Assembly (NCBI GenBank): GCA_030340625.1
Contig: JAOPHQ010005453.1
Location: 62,001 to 126,000 of the forward strand
Direction: 5' to 3'
DNA: 64,000 nt
DNA from: Merluccius polli
Taxonomy: Eukaryota; Chordata; Actinopteri; Gadiformes; Merlucciidae
The notes below the pieces were generated by a model that was not told the origin of the DNA, did not search any database, and was given only the letters and a program-made list of their open reading frames with translations. Positions 1-64,000 of the stretch are shown here, one piece after another (within the stretch, counting starts at the first letter, position 1; every line of letters starts with the position of its first letter). Made by a program: the position numbers and the translations under genes.

Positions 1-285
1 AGACCGACTCAGCTGAGAACTGCATTCGTGATTCGTTTGAATGTTGTGAACGAGGGAGGAGCCGAGTCGTTCGCGATTCGCGAATGAGAACGAGGGACGG
101 AGGGAGGAGCTGAGTCTGAACGACTCAGTGAATGATTCACCGCTACCGGAAACAGAGTATGATTCACCGCTACCTGCTCAGAGTAATCACAGTCCATGGC
201 TCTTCTGCCAACAGAGCCGGGGTCTCTCACTCTTGCGCCGTGCATACAGTCAGTAGCAGCAGTAGCAGCAGTAGCAGCAGTAGCA
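1..285. other. Unassigned repeat-like start with AGC triplet tract
   Basis: The stretch repeats short words such as gattcaccgctacc and gaacgaggga, which suggests an old repeat. An imperfect (AGC/AGT)n tract runs at about 249-288 and joins the rRNA relic that follows. I see no gene; open frames here are low-complexity. Confidence 0.4.
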
Positions 286-614
286 GCGCGCCCCCGCTCC
301 GACCTCGCCGCTTCCCGGGGCCGTGGACACAGTATCTCGCTGCACCTTCCTCCAACCGCGTCGCGTCGTTCAGGGCGGGGATCCGGCTCACGTACAACTG
401 GCGCAAGGGGTCGACGGCGATGTCGGCTACCCACCCGACCCGTCTTGAAACACAGACCAAGGAGTCTAATGCACGCGAGAGTCAGAGGGTCCTACGAAAC
501 CCTGCGGCGCAATGAAAGTGAGGGCCGGCGCGCCTCCGCCCGTTCCTACGGGGAGGTGGAGCTTGAGCGTGTGCGATAGTACCCAAAAGATGGTGAACTA
601 TGCCTGGGCAGGGC
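286..614 (+). pseudogene. Degenerate 28S rRNA fragment (D2-D3 region)
   Basis: Several blocks match vertebrate large-subunit rRNA in the right order: gacctcgccgcttcccgggg, ctgcaccttcctcc, cgatgtcggctacccacccg, cgtcttgaaacacagaccaa, ggagtctaa, gagtcagagggtc, ggcgcaatgaaagtgag, and finally aaagatggtgaactatgcct followed by gggcaggg. This order corresponds to the end of the D2 expansion segment and the conserved block after it. Substitutions (cagaccaa for cggaccaa, acccaaaag for acccgaaag) and the loss of rRNA similarity after about position 614 mark it as a dead fragment and not a working rDNA unit. Open frames across it on either strand are artefacts. Confidence 0.85.
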
Positions 615-955
615 AAAGTGACCAATCAACATTTCTTACTGCCCCCCCAATCAAGGCAGTCTACAGTAGAACCGGGCCTGCCCACCGTTCTCTACCTGCA
701 ACAGCTCAACTCTCGTGACTCTTGGGATATTTCAGAATTCTCCTTAAACAAGAGTTGGTTATGCTGGGTACACACTACTATAATGAGCTCGATTTTGTGC
801 CCGTTTTCCCTCTTCCGACTCAGCAAAGCAAAAGCCCCACATTTTTTGACTGACTTTGAGAGCTCTGGTTTTGAGAATCAGGACTGGGTTGTTCGGGAAT
901 GGAATCAGTTAGTGTGTGGTGTGATGTTTTGGCAAAATTGATGCCTTCCACACAC
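615..955. other. No gene seen
   Basis: A mixed-composition stretch between the 28S relic and the first TTAA element. I recognise no coding region or repeat. Confidence 0.3.
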
Positions 956-1450
956 TTAAAGGGGCAGTTTGGAATTTTGGACATAGGGCCTCATTTCCAA
1001 GTCAGCCAGTGTGTTATTTATCATTGGAGACGTTTTCAACAAATTTCATGCAGTCCTTCTAGTTGCACAGTTCGCTGGTGCTAAGCTAGCACAAGTCAAC
1101 GGTATCGACTAGCCTGCCAATAAAAACAGTCTTACCCACTCCACAGTACACCCAAGGCAAATCAATTATAACGCCAGACTATCGATGTAAATGTGTGTTG
1201 ATAGAATAATGTTAGAAATAAAACCAACCTTGCATGGCATTGCATTTTGAGGGACTTTTGAGTGTCTCAGCAGCAGCGTTATGCTTCCTGGTAGTAGGCT
1301 ATGGCAGCGGCGGAGTGATATTACCTAGGTTACCGGCTCTATATTAGTTTGTTTACCTGCCGCTGTCATTGCGCAGAACCACAGACTCAGAGTAGCCTAC
1401 AGTGCACAAAGGAATTGTATTAGCGAATTAGCCTATTCAATAAACAAGAC

Positions 1451-1845
1451 ATGGCCACGTTTGAAGGAGATACCGATGTGCCTGCTTTTGAAGACGTTGA
1501 TGAGGAATTTGTTGTATCCAGCGAACATGGACGTTGCCAGCAATTGAAATGATCCGGGGCTGTAGCCCAGAACAGGGTCGGACTGGGAACAAAATTCCAC
1601 GCAATCCGACGACCAACGGGGGGGGGGGGGGGGGGGGGGTTATTTTTTTATTTCACGGCACAGAGATCCGGGGCTATTCCCAAAAGATCCGGGGCTATTC
1701 CCAAAAGATCCGGGGCTATAGCCCAAATGCCCAGGTCTAACGACGTCCATGCCAGCGAACCGTACCTCTACGAGCCGGAATACATGGATGAAGAACTGAT
1801 CGAGATGGATGCACAAAGGGCAAGCTTTTATTGTTACAATTTTTA
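1451..1845 (+). pseudogene. Acidic transposon-encoded ORF relic, interrupted
   Basis: An ATG at 1,451 opens a 33-codon acidic frame (MATFEGDTDVPAFEDVDEEF at its start) ending at 1,550-1,552. After the intervening G-rich insertion, a second open stretch from about 1,738 reads ASEPYLYEPEYMDEELIEMD. Acidic patches with a YEPEY-type motif are, from memory, found at the start of proteins encoded by some fish transposons. The two parts are probably one former exon separated by the insertion. Family and function are not established. Confidence 0.4.
1547..1737. mobile_element. Nested G-rich hAT-like fragment with 22-bp tandem repeat
   Basis: It contains cagggtcggactgggaacaa at 1,573, the same end sequence seen at 36,301 and, reversed, at 32,062. 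A run of about 20 G follows at 1,619-1,638, then three copies of a ~22-bp unit (agatccggggctattcccaa) at about 1,664-1,720. It breaks the reading-frame relic of the surrounding element. Confidence 0.5.
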
Positions 1846-2526
1846 AATGCACACTGAATCACCATATTGCCTAGTCGTTCGTTTCCAATCCAATGATTCA
1901 ATCCCGCTACTACTAGGTGTCTGCGCTTCTGTCACGCGCCTCTCTGTTTACTTTCTGCTGTTGAGATTTGGTTATTGCACTACTATCCTGAGCAAAGTAA
2001 AATTCCGCTGCTGATGAGAAACTAGTCCCTCAAACTGCGATGATTCATGCAATGCGAGGTTGGTTTTATTTCTAACATTATTCTATCAACACAGACATTT
2101 ACATCAACAGTCACGTTATAATTGATTTGCCTTGGGTGTACTGTGGAGTGGGTAAGACTGTTTTTATTGGCAGGCTAGTCGATACCGTTGACTTGCGCTA
2201 GCTTAGCACCAGCGAACTGTGCAACTAGAAGGACTGCATGAAATTTGTTGAAAACGTCTCCAATGATAAATAACACATTGGCTGACTCGGAAATTAGGTC
2301 TTATGTCCAAAATTCCGAACTACCCCTTTAAGGACCGTGCGTCTGGACTTTCTTTTATGGAATCGTTTTGAATGTTTGTTTTTTTAAACTGTTTTATAGC
2401 AGTCTTTAGCGTACTGATTCTGGATCAGATGGCTGATCCAGAATCAGCATTTGGCGATCTTAAATCTGGATTTAAGATGGCTTCTCATTGACTTCTCATT
2501 ATGGTTGGTGTTTTTTCATGAAAAAA

Positions 2527-3195
2527 CCTATTCTGCACATGCATATATCGTCATAATGCATATATCGTCATAATGATAGATGATTGGTGTTTTTTCATGA
2601 AAAAACACCAACAACCCAGCTATTGGTTCTCAATCTTAAATGGTGCAGACCATAACATTATCACATTTTGTCTAACGAAAGAATGACAATAAGTCCCCTC
2701 AGCTTTTATATTTGTCTCTCAATCTCTCTTGTGCGCAGTGCATCTTTCAGTTCAATAGTCAATACACATCCACACCAACTTATACAAATAATACAATTTA
2801 GAAACACTAGTATTTTGTTCAAAGGAGTAGCATTGAACATTTCTGATATTAAATGCGTCTAGCGTACACAACTTTTATAGTTTGACAAAAAGTGTGATTA
2901 GTTTCACTTCCATTTCTGATATTTTACACATATGAAAGGATGAATACTGTGGGTCTACATACTTTATTGTGATTATAAGTGATTATCAGTGCATGTGAAT
3001 AAATATTGGTGTGCAAATGAGTTTCTATGTCCCATTCATTGTCTCAATGCAGCAATCATGCAAATGCCTCCATTCGGCTGCGGAGGAGAGTACCAACGCT
3101 AATCGGTGCTGCTCCTGGCGGTTGAAGGGGGGTGTTTATTTGGTTTTCCAAACATGATTCTATCATTATGACGATATATGCATGTGCAGAATAGG
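2527..3195. mobile_element. Foldback element with perfect 31-bp inverted repeats
   Basis: The left end CCTATTCTGCACATGCATAT... at 2,527 is matched exactly in reverse at 3,165-3,195. The word atatcgtcataatg is duplicated in the left arm, and a short palindrome (gtgttttttcatgaaaaaacac) follows at about 2,588. No coding sequence is seen inside. It is probably a non-autonomous transposon of unknown class. Confidence 0.55.
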
Positions 3196-3303
3196 TATTT
3201 AGGAAAAGTCAGGGCAGGAGGGAACCATAGCAATAACAATGACAGAGTAATTTACATTTGTGAATCACAACGCCCAATGGCGTCGGCTCTGGCGGTTCTA
3301 GTG

Positions 3304-4655
3304 TTAAAGCCCAGTTCAGATCAAAGGTTTGCGACAAGGCAGTTTTAGAACATTGCAGAGAAAGTTGCAGCAGTGTGAATTGGTTAGTTGCAGATCAGTT
3401 GGTTTGAGTTTTTGTTATTATTGTCATTTTGTTGAAAACAGGTAGGTTCGCTACGATATTTTGTTGCAGAGAAAGCACCCATTTCGCAATGTTTCTCTGC
3501 AGCAAGCTATCAAAAGCTAGACCAGTATCAAACAATAATGTTTGAATTGAATAAACATCCCATTGCTACAGTAGTATGCAAAATGGCCCACATTACGATG
3601 TTTTAAATAAAAAACTAAATTCCATATACCCAGCTATCTGTCTCTATGGGTGGGGGGGGGGGGGGGGGGGGGTGATGTACTGCTAAAGTTAACCCTAAGG
3701 AGGTGCTGATGGAAAAAAGGTTGAGAACCCCTGGCTTAGATCATCAAGTAAAGGTCTCTTCCCTATACCTAGTATAAAATTCAGTCAATATTGTCCAATC
3801 TCTTGAATTCTCTACCACATGAACTAAGGTCTGCTACAACAGTGTCTTCTTTTAAAACAGACTAAAAACATTTTGCAAGCTTTTAGTTAGGTTTAAAGTA
3901 TGTGGATAATGGGTAAAACTTTTATTTTAGAATCAGTATTATTATTATTCCCTTTTTAATAATAATAATACCTTCTTATCTTATTCCCTTTTTATTGTAA
4001 TACTTTATATTATCCTCTTATGTTTTTATATATGTAATACCTTCTTATTTCATTTGTTTTAATCTTATATGTTTTGTCATGAATAAGCACATTCAAGTCA
4101 GTGCTTATCGTATGAAATGTGCTATATAAATAAACTTGACTTGACTTAGTAAACACTTACTTAGGTTGTAACTAGACTATGCTTGAACTTACGCAAAGGT
4201 GGTGCAACCAGCCCCAGGTATAAGAGTGCTTAATAAAACTAGACTCTAAACTATAACTATGTTATGAGCATCACATCACGTCCCACCAATCCTGCTATAA
4301 AACTGAACCTATGTGTTTAGCATTAAATGTACTTATTTTAAAAGGGTGAATTTTAACAATGTAAGTGGAAATATCACCGTGTTTATATTTTGTTTCTCAC
4401 CAGTTTCCATGAAAGCGCAGCTTCATCGTTCATTAGATTCTCTCCGGGCGAAATACAGTGCCTGAAGTTTGTGTTTTGTTTTTGGATGAGCCGGTGCATC
4501 GCCACCTTTACTGGCATAAACGTTAGCGTGAGCACCCTGCTCGTTGCAGTGATGTGAACGGTCCAGTTTCAGAACATTAGCTTGTGATTATTTTGCAAGC
4601 AGTAGCTAGTTGCAAGCAGTTTTGTCGCAAATCTTTGTTCTGAACTGGGCTTTAA
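3304..4655. mobile_element. TTAA-flanked DNA transposon, AGCCCAGTTCAGA ends
   Basis: The ends are TTAA-AGCCCAGTTCAGATCAAA at 3,304 and its reverse counterpart TTTGTTCTGAACTGGGCT-TTAA ending at 4,655; similarity continues inward (TTTGCGACAA on both sides). The TTAA target site and lack of a transposase suggest a non-autonomous piggyBac- or Kolobok-type element. It carries a later insertion of an L2-like LINE tail and a G tract of about 20 at 3,652. Confidence 0.7.
3735..4148 (+). mobile_element. L2-like LINE 3' end
   Basis: The stretch ends with gtgctatataaataaacttg followed by acttgactta, the short-repeat tail characteristic of fish L2-type LINEs, preceded by AT-rich 3' UTR-like sequence. 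No reverse transcriptase part remains. The left border is approximate. Confidence 0.55.
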
Positions 4656-4912
4656 TGCGCACAGAATTGCATTAAGAATTAAAGCTGAAGTAGCCTCCAC
4701 TAGCAACCACTACGATCCTAGCAGCTCGGTTGGAAGATGGATGTCCAGCTGTCCAGGAGACCAAGCTACAGAAGCTCCTGGTCCACATATATGGTTGGAG
4801 CCAGTTTCAACTTAGGAGCAGTTTAAACTTTGGGGCACAGTTTCAACTTAGGAGCACAGTGCTCCCAGGGAAACATGTCAGCGTAGAGCCCTGCTTAACA
4901 GCCCCCCATACG

Positions 4913-4957
4913 TGTGTGTGTGTGTGTGTGCGCGCGTGTGTATATGTATGTGTATAA
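4913..4957. repeat. (TG)n / CG microsatellite
   Basis: A dinucleotide repeat of TG with a short CGCGCG interruption. It lies only a few bases past the 5' splice site of the srbd1 exon at 4,963-5,109, on its intron side. Confidence 0.9.
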
Positions 4958-4962
4958 CATAC

Positions 4963-60049
<55,087 letters not shown>

Positions 60050-60411
60050 CTGCAATACATGTCAACAGAACAGAACAGAGCAAGCACAGAAAGTATAAAT
60101 AAATAATAAGTAAAAATTATATACAAATTATATAAGTGTAATAAGTATTAAAATAAGTGTAATACCGGTATTAAAAAAGATGAATCAAGATTGTAAAAGA
60201 GCAGGAATTTGCTAGCAATATACGAATATTGAACACAATAAGATGAAAACTAAAGTAGAATGTATTTATTATTCATGAAAGTGTCTTTAATGAGCAGCTT
60301 CTCAGAGTGTTTCTCCTGATGCACCACATTTTATTATGGGGATTCCAATCGTGCACAATAGACAAGCCATTTCCATCTATCATAGTATGTCTAGTCTTGA
60401 TGTCGAATTAA
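60050..60411. other. Sequence upstream of the first visible srbd1 exon, no gene seen
   Basis: AT-rich sequence; I could not find the preceding srbd1 exon here or further right. Confidence 0.4.
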
Positions 60412-61020
60412 AGGGGACCTATTATGCAAAATGGCTTATTCCTGGCCCTTCCATGTGTTACATATGTTACCTTAGACTTTATTAGCCGAAAAAAAGGTGA
60501 AATCTGTAAGTCGCCTCCTTTTTCTGTAGTTTCATTGTTTAAAAAACCCTCGATTAAACAGGCTGTTTCAAAAAGAGCGCATTATTATGTCTCCAACCCT
60601 CTCAGGTTGAAAAACCATGCCCACCCAGGTGAATAACCACACCCATTTACTCCGTCTCATAATGCTCCCGGCTGCGCAGCAAGACATTGCTAACTTACCG
60701 AGCTACAATAACAACATGATTAAGTTCAGATCCCAACACCACATTAGTTGCGTTGTAGGATTCAAGCGGGAACGCAGGTCCCTCCACACTCTCCCAACAT
60801 GATGGAGGACAGATTCACTTTATTTATAACGGCAACGTCCGGGCTACAGTTAGCTCCCAGTTGTATGTGTGTGTGATCATCACTTCATGTCGGACTGTTT
60901 CAGCAACGAGGGCCAGTTTACAGCAGGATTCATCTAAATTGAAGGTTAAAGATGGAGCAGTTCCCACTGTATGTGACCGGTCTGCAAACTGTGAGTCTGT
61001 AAGTATCACCATGTTTTGAT
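60412..61020 (+). pseudogene. THAP zinc-finger relic of a TTAA-type (Kolobok-like) transposon
   Basis: It starts TTAA-AGGGGACCTATTATGC, a TTAA-type transposon end. Plus-strand pieces in shifting frames read HHISCVVGFKRERRSLHTLP (about 60,738-60,800), then YNGNVRATVSSQLYV, SDCFSNEGQFTAGF and LKVKDGAVPTV (about 60,945-60,975). Together they resemble a THAP domain (CxxxCxxxxR, Cys/His second half, AVPT end). Kolobok elements combine THAP fingers with TTAA sites. A donor-like g/taagtatc follows at about 61,000. The right end is not recognised. Confidence 0.5.
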
Positions 61021-61536
61021 ATTATTTGCAAGATAGTGTAGTTAGTATATTGCACTGCTGGTTAGCTAACAAGCTAGTGGTCTTAGCTACAGGCTTGTTG
61101 GGTGTGGAATAATTAAGACAACTAAAGCTGGATTCAGGACTCATCTTATTTGTTTGAGTCAGGATTCATGTTAAAGTGATTTGTTAGGACTTCTTTATAA
61201 GTCTGTCCAACATGTCCGGCTCAGAAAAGTAGAAACACATGAATGCCTTGTATCAGATTTCAATGTAGCATGGGGGGGGGGGGGGGGGGTAAACAGAGGC
61301 AAACAAAAGCCTACAATTTTCAATGTGGTTTGACTTGTATAAATGAAAAACAGTTAATGGTTGATGAGATGTAAAATGTATATTTTTATATTTGCACTCC
61401 ATCTGTTAACTTCATTCTTGTACTATTAGTTTTCAATCACTACTGATTTGACTATATAACAAATATTGTCGATAATGTATACATCAAACTTTTTCATTCC
61501 CTGCCTTTAGGCTGCACATCTCGACAGCATATCCGC
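61021..61536. other. No gene seen; G tract
   Basis: AT-rich with a run of about 16 G at 61,272-61,289. It may be the interior of the TTAA-type element that starts at 60,412. Confidence 0.35.
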
Positions 61537-61640
61537 AGCACCACACAGGCCGGTATAACCACCCTGACCCTGCTGCCTAGGCTGCCCCAGCACCACACAG
61601 GCCAGTATAACCACCCTGACCCTGCTGCCTAGGCTGTTCC
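61537..61640. repeat. Tandem duplication of a 52-bp unit
   Basis: Two units starting agcaccacacaggccggtat at 61,537 and 61,589, nearly identical. An acceptor-like ctgcctttag precedes them at 61,510 and AATAAA follows at about 61,879. Confidence 0.9.
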
Positions 61641-62446
61641 AGCACCAACAGATGAAGCATCTGTGTGCTATGAACCTGTAACAGCTGAGCAAAGGGAACA
61701 TGTGAATAGATTGTGTATAACTTATTTTATTTTTTTACTTATTTTATTTTCACCTATTTTATACCATGTACAATACATACAGATTTTGTGATGGTCCATT
61801 ATTTTTCCCTGTTTATAGTTTTTAGCTTTACTTTTGCTATTTCACTACTGTTGTACATGTCCAATTATGCATGTGAGAAATAAATGTTTTTCTTCACCAG
61901 CATGACTGAGGTCTGGTCGTAGTTTGGTTGGCTATAGGAATCCAATTATTATTAGAATATATCAAAGAGGACAAATTGTCTTGCTCCTGTAGACAATATA
62001 ATAACCAATGGAGCCGGTTGTTATGGACATAGACGTCTTTACCCTGAACTTCAGTCATGATACTGTAAATGATTAGGGGAGGTTTTGAATGCATGCTATG
62101 TGGTGAGTGATAGTGCTGTTCATTACTACAAGGTGGCGACACGTATAGAGAGGGAACTGCTTCAGGAGTCATACTGTTTAGGAAATAATGTTATATAACT
62201 TATCAGACATTATGAACATGTGGGAACACCAAATAGTTATAATGCTTTATATTGTTGATGATGGCCTACATGCACAAGTAAGTCACAACGTTTTGTTTGC
62301 TATTAATATGTTTTGCAATGTAATTTCTGGTGACATAAGAGCCGAACTTAAACAGTTGTTCTCATCTGTATTGTCATGCACAGCATTATCCAATTTTAGC
62401 CATACCACTGGTTATGATTATCAGAGAAAACATGTCATGTATTGAA
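61641..62446. other. No gene seen
   Basis: AT-rich sequence without a recognised coding region or repeat ends. Confidence 0.35.
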
Positions 62447-62525
62447 ATTAGTGGTGGGCCGTTATCGGCGTTAACGCGCTGCGATAACGCGAGACTGTTA
62501 TCGCGCGATAAAAAAAATATCGAAA
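62447..62525. mobile_element. hAT-type end fragment
   Basis: tagtggtgggccgttatcgg, followed by cgttaacgcg and gttatcgcgcgataa, is a familiar hAT-type left end; the rest of the element is absent and Tc1 sequence follows. Confidence 0.5.
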
Positions 62526-62549
62526 CCCAAAGTTGGGTTGGGAGCTGGG

Positions 62550-63122
62550 TAGGGCGACGGCGAAGAAGATCAAGGTGCTCCAGGACTGGCCAGCCCGGTC
62601 ACCAGACATGAACATCATTGAGCATGTCTGGAGTAGAATGAAAGAGGGAGCATGGAAAACGAAACCAAAGAAGAATCTCGATGAACTCTGGGAGGCATGT
62701 AAGACTGCTTTCTTTGCTATTCCTGATGACTTCATCAATAAATTGTATGAATCATTGTCGAACCGCATGGAGTCGAACTGCATGGAGATGCAGTCCTTCA
62801 AGCTCATCTCACAGCACCACTACTTAATTCACTGATGTTATGCAACATATTTTTGTATTTGAAGTAAATTATTTGTTCAATTTTCACATTACTCTCTGTA
62901 GGCGACAAAACTTTTGTCTTGCCAAAATCTGACCTTTCTGTGTTCATTAAATGATCAATCTTTCTTCAGTGAAGCAAATTTATTTTAGTATATTAAACAT
63001 AATTTGGGAGGGTTTTAGCTTTCATATGAGCCATTTCTAAAACCAATGGATTAATTAAAAGTCAGGTTATAAGCTGTTGTTTCTACAAAATGGATAAGTG
63101 ACAAGACTTTTGTCAGGGACTG
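62550..63122 (+). mobile_element. Tc1-type transposon, 3' third, different family
   Basis: A truncated transposase end (VLQDWPARSPDMNIIEHVWS, then RMKEGAWKTKPKKNLDELWE and FFAIPDDFINKLYESLSNRM) is followed by a 3' region ending acaagacttttgtcagggac at 63,118, which matches typical Tc1 terminal repeats. NIIE replaces the usual NPIE but keeps the catalytic Glu. The first two thirds are lost. It is unrelated at sequence level to the two 1.22-kb copies. Confidence 0.8.
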
Positions 63123-63514
63123 TACTATATGTATTTATCTATTTATCTGTATAATCTGCTGAACAATCTCTTACTAGTCTCTCTCTACTCGTCTCTCTCA
63201 ATGGTCTCAAGGCGGGCTTTGGTCTGTCGTCTCCCCGACGTGACGTCATGCAATGCATTGTGGGGGAAATGAGAATCAATCCCAAACTGCTAAAATAGTA
63301 GCTACTTTTTCGTATTATATTACGTTTTGTGATACCCAACATCAAATACAATGAATAACAGTTTAAATGTTTATTACCAACAAGCAAATGCGCAAATTCG
63401 TTAGAAAAGTAAACGTGCACCACGGCCTTTAATTGTTTGAAATCTCTGAAGAATCTCATCATAATGTACACACTCCCGTGGCCCTTTCAAAATTTCCCCA
63501 GAGGGAATTTTCTA

Positions 63515-63553
<39 letters not shown>

Positions 63554-64000
63554 AGGGAGGGGTTTACCCAAGCCTGTATTATAATGAGCCAGGGCAACCA
63601 ATAGCGACAGATCTACCAACCAATCACGAGTGATCTTTCTTTTTAAAATGTGGTGGTTTCAGCCAATCACGAATGATCTTTTTTTTTAAAAAGTGGTGGT
63701 TGCAGCTAATGCTGGAGCGAGGGTGGGTCTAGCCCGGCGGGTTCGCTGCTATTGAGGTGCTAATTAGAGTTATTCACACCTCCGCCACGCTGCCCCCCCC
63801 CCCATCCCCCGCCAGTGGTTCATTTCCGACAATTCATGGCATAGGCGAACGCAAACTTTCGGGCATTCACAGGGCCGATAATTGGGTTTTTCAGGCAGTG
63901 CTATGTTTATGGTAAACAATGCGTCAAGCTTGCTTACTTTGAGCAGCATGGGAGCTCCGCTCTCCCCATCCCAAACCTTCTAATGAGGCGGCCAATCAGA
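63123..64000. other. Window end: (TTA)n, short duplications, no gene seen
   Basis: A (TTA)n tract runs at 63,516-63,551. A ~55-bp unit containing caatcacgartgatctttyt and gtggtggtt is duplicated at about 63,620 and 63,665. A C run lies at 63,792-63,803. No srbd1 exon or other gene could be found. Confidence 0.45.

Larger units (their letters stand above)
956..2331. mobile_element. TTAA-flanked DNA transposon with ~290-bp inverted repeats
   Basis: The ends read TTAA-AGGGGCAGTTTGGAATT on the left and, reversed, TTAA-AGGGGTAGTTCGGAATT on the right. The arms match imperfectly over about 290 bp (about 960-1,255 against 2,035-2,327). TTAA target sites are typical of the piggyBac and Kolobok superfamilies; without a full transposase I cannot choose. 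A short acidic reading-frame relic lies inside, and it is split by a second insertion at about 1,547-1,737. Confidence 0.75.

Noticed and set aside
9..460. Open frames on both strands in the GC-rich start of the window
   Set aside because: They overlap the 28S rRNA relic and the AGC triplet repeat, which explain the composition.
1..4900. Search for the C-terminal S1-domain exons of srbd1
   Set aside because: No sequence matching the expected S1 or preceding motifs was found on the minus strand; these exons are assumed to be outside the window.
60060..64000. Search for more N-terminal srbd1 exons
   Set aside because: No conserved Tex N-terminal motifs with splice borders could be recognised.

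Overview
The window is vertebrate, almost certainly teleost, genomic DNA. The supports are one split vertebrate gene, dense CA/GT microsatellites, and many DNA transposons of types common in ray-finned fish (hAT, Tc1, P/THAP, TTAA-type) together with L2-, Rex1- and jockey-like LINEs. I cannot name the species.

The only host gene I can support is srbd1, on the minus strand from about 60,049 down to 4,963. It encodes a eukaryotic homologue of the bacterial Tex protein, with YqgF/RNase H-like, helix-hairpin-helix and S1 RNA-binding domains. Nine internal coding exons are visible (108, 158, 91, 108, 92, 83, 107, 168 and 147 nt). All have GT/AG borders, compatible phases and open frames, giving 353 complete codons. 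Both ends of the gene lie outside the window or were not recognised. Two introns are very large (14.5 and 21.5 kb) and filled with repeats.

Layout from left to right: 0-5 kb holds a decayed 28S rRNA fragment and three inverted-repeat elements. 5-29 kb holds three srbd1 exons, then the 21.5-kb intron with microsatellites, hAT-type elements, an intact Tc1-type transposase gene, a paired-hairpin element and a P-element-like THAP transposon. 29-35 kb holds an exon and a 5.8-kb antisense LINE, itself hit by three later insertions. 35-49 kb holds a second, nearly identical Tc1-type copy, an exon and microsatellites. 48-52 kb holds a nest of DNA transposons. 53-60 kb holds four exons, two hAT elements and an unexplained gene-like stretch. 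60-64 kb holds a THAP relic, a Tc1 fragment and simple repeats.

Most interesting points: (1) a non-autonomous element present three times (33.2, 48.3 and 51.1 kb), each flanked by a 9-bp target duplication and carrying the start of a helicase-like reading frame and a conserved hairpin; (2) minisatellites built from the coding end plus 5' splice site of two srbd1 exons, which multiply decoy splice donors in the introns; (3) two consecutive srbd1 exons whose 3' splice sites consist of (UG)n-AG; (4) a C-tract plus GTTGACAATCGCGC repeat amplified inside elements with different ends; (5) clean hAT-in-hAT nesting readable from 8-bp target duplications. All family assignments come from reading the sequence and from memory; no search was run.
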